Source of the DNA: Alphaproteobacteria bacterium casp-alpha6
GTDB lineage: Bacteria > Pseudomonadota > Alphaproteobacteria > Rhodobacterales > Rhodobacteraceae
Assembly (NCBI GenBank): GCA_001510135.1
Contig: LFER01000068.1
Coordinates: forward strand, 1-64,000
Length of the DNA stretch: 64,000 nucleotides
Reading direction: 5' to 3'
In this document: positions 58,957 through 64,000 of the stretch, in pieces
Numbering within the stretch: the stretch's first letter is position 1
Layout of the letters: each line of letters opens with the position of its first letter
Program-made: the position numbers and the translations under genes
Notes under the pieces: generated by a model
What the model was told of the DNA's origin: nothing
The model's database searches: none
Seen by the model: the letters and a program-made list of their open reading frames with translations, nothing else

Positions 58957-59786
58957 CGAGATTTATTAAAAGTCTAACGGAGATCGCGTTGGATTATGAC
59001 GCCTTAGTCTTTGATCAATGGGGCGTTTTACACAACGGGACATTGGCCTATGAAGGTGCGATTGAGATCGTTGAAAGGCTCTCCGCTCAGTCAAAACGAC
59101 TGGCCGTATTGTCAAATTCAGGCAAACGGAGTGCTCAAAATATCGATAGAATTTCAGCAATGGGATTTAGAACAGATTGCTTTGAGAGCGTCATAACCAG
59201 CGGCGAGGCGCTATGGCAGGACTGTAAAAAGGGTGAAATTGCGCATCGGAATTTCTATCCAATCGAACGTTCAAACGGTGATGCGGCACGATGGGCAGAA
59301 GGTTTGGATATCGCCCTTGTGGACTTTGATCGCTCCGATGCGATTTTATTGATGGGTCTCCCTGACGGGACAGACAAGAACAGCTTTAAAACGCTTTTGG
59401 AAAAGGCCCACCACAGGGGCCTTACACTTTATTGCTCAAATCCCGACCTTGCGAGCCCGCGCGCTGACGAACTTGTCATGTCACCAGGCGCGCTTGCCCA
59501 AAAATACAAAGATCAAGGCGGACGGGTTATATTTTATGGCAAACCCTATCCGGCTATATTTGACGCCACGAAATCCATTTTAGGAAAAACACGCATATTG
59601 ATGGTGGGTGACAGCCTAGAACACGACATCGCGGGGGCACAAAGTGCGGGATGGGACAGCTTACTCGTTTTGGGAGGACTTTTGGCAGATCGCATTGCCG
59701 GGAAAGATCTGGCCCACACACTTACAGCGCTAATAAAGGAAAAAGGATGTCCACCGCCAGATTTTGCGATGATACATCTGTCCTGA
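58953..59786 (+). CDS. HAD-superfamily phosphatase, class IIA type (TIGR01459-like)
   Basis: 277 residues. ATG 58953 overlaps the stop codon of the small upstream gene. HAD motif I is DQWGVLHNG (in place of the usual DxDGxL start, with Asp22 likely the nucleophile), motif II VLSNSGKRS and the late motif GDSLEHDIAGAQSAGWDSLLVLGG coordinate Mg. These match the family of small HAD-IIA phosphatases near NagD. The substrate is unknown. The downstream 340 bases carry no strong terminator. Confidence 0.9.
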   Translation: MTRFIKSLTEIALDYDALVFDQWGVLHNGTLAYEGAIEIVERLSAQSKRLAVLSNSGKRSAQNIDRISAMGFRTDCFESVITSGEALWQDCKKGEIAHRNFYPIERSNGDAARWAEGLDIALVDFDRSDAILLMGLPDGTDKNSFKTLLEKAHHRGLTLYCSNPDLASPRADELVMSPGALAQKYKDQGGRVIFYGKPYPAIFDATKSILGKTRILMVGDSLEHDIAGAQSAGWDSLLVLGGLLADRIAGKDLAHTLTALIKEKGCPPPDFAMIHLS

Positions 59787-60127
59787 TCACTATCTTTTCA
59801 AAAGGCCTTGCACGCAAAATACGTTATTCAGACAAACCAAAATGAATTGGCCTTTTCAAGAAACCAGTGTTCGACGCGGCAAATATCTCTTTCAGATCAC
59901 CCGTATCAAACAGCAAATTCAGAAAATTTTCGAAGGCATATCGACGTATCGGCCGATGATCTCTGAATGAAATAAATGAATATTTTACCATTATTTATAA
60001 CATGTTAAGCCAAACCCAAGCTATGACTTGGCTGCATAAGGGAAATGCAAAATCATCATTTGTAAGTTACCTCACTCATATCTAAGTGGGGCGGTGAAAT
60101 AAGGTAACTCCCATAAGGACACTTGAA
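59787..60127. other. AT-rich intergenic region before the DUF1127 gene
   Basis: A 43-codon frame (59842-59973) lacks a ribosome binding site and is not supported. A 7-bp inverted repeat GTTACCT (60066-60072) / AGGTAAC (60102-60108) lies in the probable 5' untranslated region, ending 20 bases before the DUF1127 start, and the stretch 59985-60010 is very AT-rich. No other feature was recognised. Confidence 0.5.
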
Positions 60128-60322
60128 ATGGCTGCGGTACTGTCTCAAATGTTGGCAACAACAAAATCATATAATCCATTTGCGCATTTGGCCTCTGCAT
60201 TTTCCGATTGGTCGCGCGCACGCGTTACACGCAACACGCTCTCACGGCTTTCAGATCGTGAACTGAATGACATCGGCCTTTGTCGTGGCGATATCGAGCG
60301 TATCGCGCAACGCAAAAGCTAA
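60128..60322 (+). CDS. DUF1127 small arginine-rich protein
   Basis: 64 residues with the DUF1127 signature at the C-terminus (RNTLSRLSDRELNDIGLCRGDIERIA). Alphaproteobacterial relatives are small RNA-binding regulators that affect stress, phosphate or carbon metabolism and small-RNA maturation. AAGGAC supplies the ribosome binding site. The gene ends 30 bases before a terminator, so the transcript is short and monocistronic, with a possible hairpin in its 5' leader. Confidence 0.92.
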   Translation: MAAVLSQMLATTKSYNPFAHLASAFSDWSRARVTRNTLSRLSDRELNDIGLCRGDIERIAQRKS

Positions 60323-60352
60323 GTTCGCCGATTTACGTGCACGGTAGAAAAG

Positions 60353-60387
60353 TGGTCGCCAGCAATCATGCCGGCGGCCCTTTTTTA
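60353..60387 (+). terminator. Terminator after the DUF1127 gene
   Basis: GGTCGCCAGC (60354-60363) pairs with GCCGGCGGCC (60370-60379), with two weak pairs, around a 6-base loop, then TTTTTT (60381-60386). Confidence 0.8.
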
Positions 60388-60424
60388 TGCCTCTCAAACG
60401 ATCTCTTTTCTGGAGGTGAAGAAA

Positions 60425-60514
60425 ATGATATTGTTCGCGTCGAAAGAAGCACCGATATTCTTGAAGGTGATCAGAGGTACGATCGGTTTCAAGGCGTTGA
60501 AGCGGATGCTTTGA
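60425..60514 (+). CDS. Possible 29-residue peptide downstream of the DUF1127 gene
   Basis: ATG 60425 has a good ribosome binding site (GGAGG at about 60412-60416) and reads MILFASKEAPIFLKVIRGTI then GFKALKRML to TGA 60514: hydrophobic with basic residues. It lies beyond the DUF1127 terminator, so its promoter is unclear. A weak hairpin (AAGCGGCG/CGCCGCTT, 60548-60581) follows. Nothing else was found in the 353-base gap before prmA. Confidence 0.3.
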   Translation: MILFASKEAPIFLKVIRGTIGFKALKRML

Positions 60515-60675
60515 ATTGGAGCGATGAAGTTTTTACCTAAAGATTTCAAGCGGCGCACGCGAAAAAACAGCAACGCCGCTTTATCCCCAAATTAAGCTAG
60601 AGCATCATGGAAAATCTTACGGTTTCCTTTGCACTTTCCAATTTGTTGTGGACCTTATGTATCTTTTGATCACCC

Positions 60676-61545
60676 TTATGGTTTTGACAAAGTCAACGTG
60701 CTCCACTCGGCGATATCTTCGCGATGGATAAGGTTCAAACCTGCATCTTTATAGCAAATGATCACTTCTTCGGCCTGTTCGCGCAATATACCCGATAAAA
60801 TCGCATATCCCCCTGAGATCAGATGGGCCGCCATAGAGGGCGCGAGTGCAATAAGAGGCGGTTTGAGTATATTGGCAAAGACAAGATCAAATGGTGCGGC
60901 GGATGCTAAGGCGTCATGGTCAAATCCGGCAGCTTCTAAGCAGGTGACTTTGCCTTCCAAAGAATTTGCTTTGACATTTGCCTCTGCCACTTCAACGGCA
61001 ACCGCATCTATGTCACTGGCAAGCACGGGATTTGGCCAGATAGAGGCCGCAGCCACAGCAAGCACTGCGGTACCGCATCCAATATCTGCCACGTTTTCGC
61101 CAACAAAGCCGTCCCGTGCCAAACGGTCCAATGCCTTCAGACAGCCAAGCGTTGTTCCATGATGCCCCGTTCCGAATGCCATTGCCGCTTCGATCAACAG
61201 CGCGATACTGTCTTTGGGGACTTTGTCTTTGTCGTGGCTGCCATAAATGAAAAAACGACCTGCAATCACCGGCTTGAGATCGCGGCGCACTTTTGCGACC
61301 CAATCAGTTTCAGGAACTTCGGAAATGACAAAGGAATTGGCGCCAAAGGCCACCGAAAGAAGCGCCATTGCGACCTCATTGGGGCGTTCGGTAAAATACC
61401 CTCCGACCTCCCAAAGGCCAGATCCATCCTCCATTTCAAAGACACCGACACCGGATGGTTCTGGATTAAGGCGTTCCATCGCCTCACCCAGCGCATCCGC
61501 GGAAGCGCGCTCTCTTAATGTGGTAAAAGCCGTATAGGTGAGCAT
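60676..61545 (-). CDS. prmA: Ribosomal protein L11 methyltransferase
   Basis: SAM-dependent methyltransferase modifying ribosomal protein L11. ATG 61545 is preferred; GTG 61548 is immediately before it. Of 289 residues the N-terminal substrate domain holds EPSGVGVFEMEDGSGLWEVGGYF and the catalytic domain AMAFGTGHHGTTLGCLKALDRL, then DIGCGTAVLAVAAA (SAM motif) and FANILKPPLIAL (motif IV). A normal-length, intact gene. Confidence 0.95.
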   Translation of the reverse strand: MLTYTAFTTLRERASADALGEAMERLNPEPSGVGVFEMEDGSGLWEVGGYFTERPNEVAMALLSVAFGANSFVISEVPETDWVAKVRRDLKPVIAGRFFIYGSHDKDKVPKDSIALLIEAAMAFGTGHHGTTLGCLKALDRLARDGFVGENVADIGCGTAVLAVAAASIWPNPVLASDIDAVAVEVAEANVKANSLEGKVTCLEAAGFDHDALASAAPFDLVFANILKPPLIALAPSMAAHLISGGYAILSGILREQAEEVIICYKDAGLNLIHREDIAEWSTLTLSKP

Positions 61546-61580
61546 CACAGCATCCCTTCAGAGTTCATATTTAGACACGA

Positions 61581-62948
61581 TCAGAAATTCGCAGCCCTTG
61601 CGTTGCCCAGAGCCGATGAAATTTTGGCTGTCCTCTGAATATAGCGCAAACCCCAAAATGTCACAGGGACGCCGATTAAGACCGCCACCACCGCCTGCGC
61701 ATATACCACACCCGACGCGCCATAGAGCGAAGCAAACCACAAAGCCAAGGGCAAACTGATTACCCCCTCCCGAGTCCAATTAATCAGTGTGGAATAAACG
61801 GGACGACCAAGATTATTGAACGCGGCATTGGCGACAAACATCATACCTGTGAAGACAAAAGCCCCCGCACCCACATGGGTAAAGGCCCATATTATTCCTG
61901 CACCCTGTGCATCTACCCTGAAAATTCTAATTATCGTTCCATTTAGTCCCATCAAGATAGCCCAAATGAGCATCGGGTATCCAACGCAGAAAATAATCGC
62001 ATCTCTATAGGTTGTTAAAATGCGGTCGACTTTTCCCGCGCCAAAATTCTGTCCGAATATACCTCCAACCGCTCCAGAAAGCGAAAAAATGCCTCCAAAC
62101 GCCAGCACGGTTAAACGATTGATCACAGCCCATGCTGCGACCGCGCTATCGCCAAACCCAGCAATGACCGTGGTCAACAAATAGCTTCCAAAAGGAGTTG
62201 CCAACTGGGTCAAAATCGTCGGTCCGGCAATCTTGGAAAAGGGGCGCAGGGTTTCTTTTACGTGTTTCACCTTTGGCTTTGCCAATAAGTTATGGGTTTT
62301 AATCACGAAGAACAAAGAAATCGACGCCATCGAAAGTCTTGAAAACCAGAAGGCCAATGCAGCACCGTCAAGCTGCATTTTCAATAAAATAATAAAGAAA
62401 GGATCAAGAATAACAGCAACCGCCCCCGGGCCCATCGTTGTCAACATCGCACGAAAGGCATCCCCCTCCGCGCGCAAAGTCGCCCCCCCGATCATCCCCA
62501 CAGCCATAATTGGCAAAGACGGCAAAGTCAGAAGCAAATATCGTGCGGTGAGTTCCGCCGTTTCACCTTGCGCACCGGTCAACGCGACCAATTCGTGCCG
62601 AAAGATGACCATGCTCAATGCAACCAATGTTTGTAAAAGCACGGAAATGACGAGACATGAGGCAGCTAAGCGGCGTGCCTCCTGCCTTTGGTCTTTTCCA
62701 ATGGCACGCGATACCAACGCGGTTGTCGCAATCATCAAACCAATGCCAAAGGATATTGAAAAATACTGCAAGGCAAAAGCAAACCCCACCGCGGCGACAA
62801 GGCGGGTTTCCCCAAGCCATGAAATCCAGAATAGGTTCGCCGCATCCACGACAAACAAAAACGTGATCCCCGCAGTTCCAGAAAGCGTCATGCGCAACAC
62901 GTGACCCATTGTAGATCCGGTTAAAAACCGTCCCCCAGTCGTGCTCAT
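61581..62948 (-). CDS. MATE family efflux transporter
   Basis: 455 residues with twelve hydrophobic segments, in two homologous halves. The first half has GATLRAEGDAFRAMLTTMGPGAVAVILDPFFI, a segment diagnostic of MATE proteins. Substrate may be drugs, organic cations or metabolites; Na+ or H+ coupling cannot be decided. Its start overlaps the end of the MFS gene by 4 bases, so the two transporters are probably expressed together. Confidence 0.9.
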   Translation of the reverse strand: MSTTGGRFLTGSTMGHVLRMTLSGTAGITFLFVVDAANLFWISWLGETRLVAAVGFAFALQYFSISFGIGLMIATTALVSRAIGKDQRQEARRLAASCLVISVLLQTLVALSMVIFRHELVALTGAQGETAELTARYLLLTLPSLPIMAVGMIGGATLRAEGDAFRAMLTTMGPGAVAVILDPFFIILLKMQLDGAALAFWFSRLSMASISLFFVIKTHNLLAKPKVKHVKETLRPFSKIAGPTILTQLATPFGSYLLTTVIAGFGDSAVAAWAVINRLTVLAFGGIFSLSGAVGGIFGQNFGAGKVDRILTTYRDAIIFCVGYPMLIWAILMGLNGTIIRIFRVDAQGAGIIWAFTHVGAGAFVFTGMMFVANAAFNNLGRPVYSTLINWTREGVISLPLALWFASLYGASGVVYAQAVVAVLIGVPVTFWGLRYIQRTAKISSALGNARAANF

Positions 62949-64000
62949 GTCGCCGTCTCCGTATGGCCGCGCACCCCCGAAAATATGGTTTCACGTCCCT
63001 TTTCAGGATGACGCGGGATCAGCAACGCCAAAATAAATGAGAGCGCAGAAAAACCAGCCGCTGCAAAAAATACACAGGCAGGAGATTGAAGCCAAATATA
63101 CCCCAGTAGAATTGGCAGAAAGACAGCTGAAATATGGTTAATCGTAAACGCAACCGCCGCGGTCGGAGCGATGTCTTGGGGATCTGCAATTTTCTGGAAA
63201 TAGGTTTTCATCGCCAAGGCGAGCGAAAAGAATAAGTGATCCAGTACATAAAGGACCGCCGCCAAAAGCACGCCCCAGCCAAAGTAATAAATTCCCCCAT
63301 ATGCCAGAAATACGCCCATCAAGCCCGCATATTCAAACAAAAGCGCTTTACGTTCCCCAAAAAACCCAACAGCCCGGCCAAACAGGGGCGCAGCAAACAT
63401 GTTGATCATAAGATTAATCAGATACAGCCCGGTGATCTGGTCCACCGAAAGACCAAAATGTTCCACCATCATAAATCCAGCAAAAACCATAAAGATCTGC
63501 CGTCTTGCCCCCGCCATGAACTGCAGCGCATAATAAAGCCAATAGCGTTTGCGCAGGATCATCTTTTTTATTTGTGGATGAGGCGTTGTGAAACGGGGAA
63601 ATGCAAAGACACAATAGAGCGTAAGGATCACGGTGGCAGCGCCTGCCAGAATATACACAAAATTATAAGACAAATTTAAGGTTTTCCACCCCAACACAAT
63701 GAATAAATAAGCAATCAAAGTCGCACCAGAGCCCGCACCGATGAGCAAGCCAAGCTTTCTTGGGGCTTCTTCTTTCGTGAGCCATTGAAGCTGTAGTGAT
63801 TGGTTCACCGTCTCATAGTAGTGAAACCCAATCGAGCTCAGCATCGTTATCGTCAGGATACCTGCCATGCTTGGAAACCATGCGGTGACCGCGGTTGCGA
63901 CACCCAATAGAAACAGTGACAAAAGAGCAAGCGTCTGTTCGTGCATGAACACGATAATCGCAATGACCCCTACCGCCAAAAAACCCGGAATTTCACGAAT
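62945..64000 (-). CDS. MFS-type transporter, partial
   Basis: The frame stays open to the last base of the window (IREIPGF lies before the first Met-like TTG at 63979), so the N-terminal part is missing. The visible 351 residues show about nine hydrophobic helices with the pattern of a major facilitator superfamily protein, and a central cytoplasmic loop (FPRFTTPHPQIKKMILRKRYW). It overlaps the MATE gene by 4 bases. Substrate unknown. Confidence 0.82.
   Translation of the reverse strand: MREIPGFLAVGVIAIIVFMHEQTLALLSLFLLGVATAVTAWFPSMAGILTITMLSSIGFHYYETVNQSLQLQWLTKEEAPRKLGLLIGAGSGATLIAYLFIVLGWKTLNLSYNFVYILAGAATVILTLYCVFAFPRFTTPHPQIKKMILRKRYWLYYALQFMAGARRQIFMVFAGFMMVEHFGLSVDQITGLYLINLMINMFAAPLFGRAVGFFGERKALLFEYAGLMGVFLAYGGIYYFGWGVLLAAVLYVLDHLFFSLALAMKTYFQKIADPQDIAPTAAVAFTINHISAVFLPILLGYIWLQSPACVFFAAAGFSALSFILALLIPRHPEKGRETIFSGVRGHTETAT

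Noticed and set aside
59842-59973. A 43-codon ORF downstream of the HAD gene.
   Set aside because: No ribosome binding site and no conserved features; likely chance.
60280-60540. An 86-codon ORF overlapping the DUF1127 gene.
   Set aside because: It starts inside DUF1127, crosses a strong terminator and has no ribosome binding site.

Overview
The window looks like a chromosomal segment of a marine alphaproteobacterium of the order Rhodobacterales (Roseobacter group), at moderate GC. The evidence is the gene set: ethylmalonyl-CoA pathway genes (ccr, ecm, mesaconyl-CoA hydratase, malyl-CoA lyase/thioesterase-like), an sdhCDAB cluster followed across a divergent junction by mdh and sucCD-odhAB-lpd, a LuxI/LuxR-type locus with the small upstream gene typical of roseobacters, and several small families (DUF1127, DUF1737, DUF2927, NnrU) in their usual neighbourhoods. 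The species cannot be named from this sequence. No rRNA, tRNA, CRISPR array, insertion sequence or prophage was found.

Layout. 1-6.2 kb: end of a Hint-domain protein, prfC, a broken glycosyltransferase, an RhlE-type helicase, tadA and an RluB-type pseudouridine synthase. 6.2-12.6 kb: a membrane-stress cluster (TerC, a 29-residue membrane peptide, XpaC-like, TelA, a DUF2927 lipoprotein, an SPFH/GYF_2 protein and a zinc-ribbon membrane protein). 12.6-18.5 kb: dtd, a broken nucleotidyltransferase, an acyl-CoA dehydrogenase/CoA ligase pair and a RecD-like helicase. 18.6-20.2 kb: a quorum-sensing locus with intact luxI and a luxR interrupted by a stop codon. 20.4-28 kb: divergent ccr and ecm, then GNAT, deoD, a DUF1989 protein, a lipoprotein and a glycosyltransferase. 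28.2-46.5 kb: the central-carbon block. 46.5-58.6 kb: ftsH, tilS, the Tol-Pal operon, ybgC and ruvCAB, all on the minus strand. 58.7-64 kb: a HAD phosphatase with a frameshifted small gene in front, a DUF1127 protein, prmA and two transporters, the last cut by the window end.

How the genes work together. Ccr, Ecm, mesaconyl-CoA hydratase and the malyl-CoA lyase-like enzyme belong to the acetyl-CoA assimilation route. It feeds glyoxylate, propionyl-CoA and malate into the TCA enzymes encoded beside it. The sdh and suc operons share a pair of TGTGATCACA-type palindromes spaced exactly 21 bp apart, which suggests one regulator controls both.

The most striking pattern is decay. Six genes carry one lesion each (a 19-bp tandem duplication, an extra A in an A8 run, two single-base deletions, two in-frame TAG codons), and correcting that one change restores a full-length frame in every case. 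All six are accessory genes; the housekeeping genes around them are intact. Real gene decay, switchable (phase-variable) sites and assembly error are all possible and need reads or relatives to separate.
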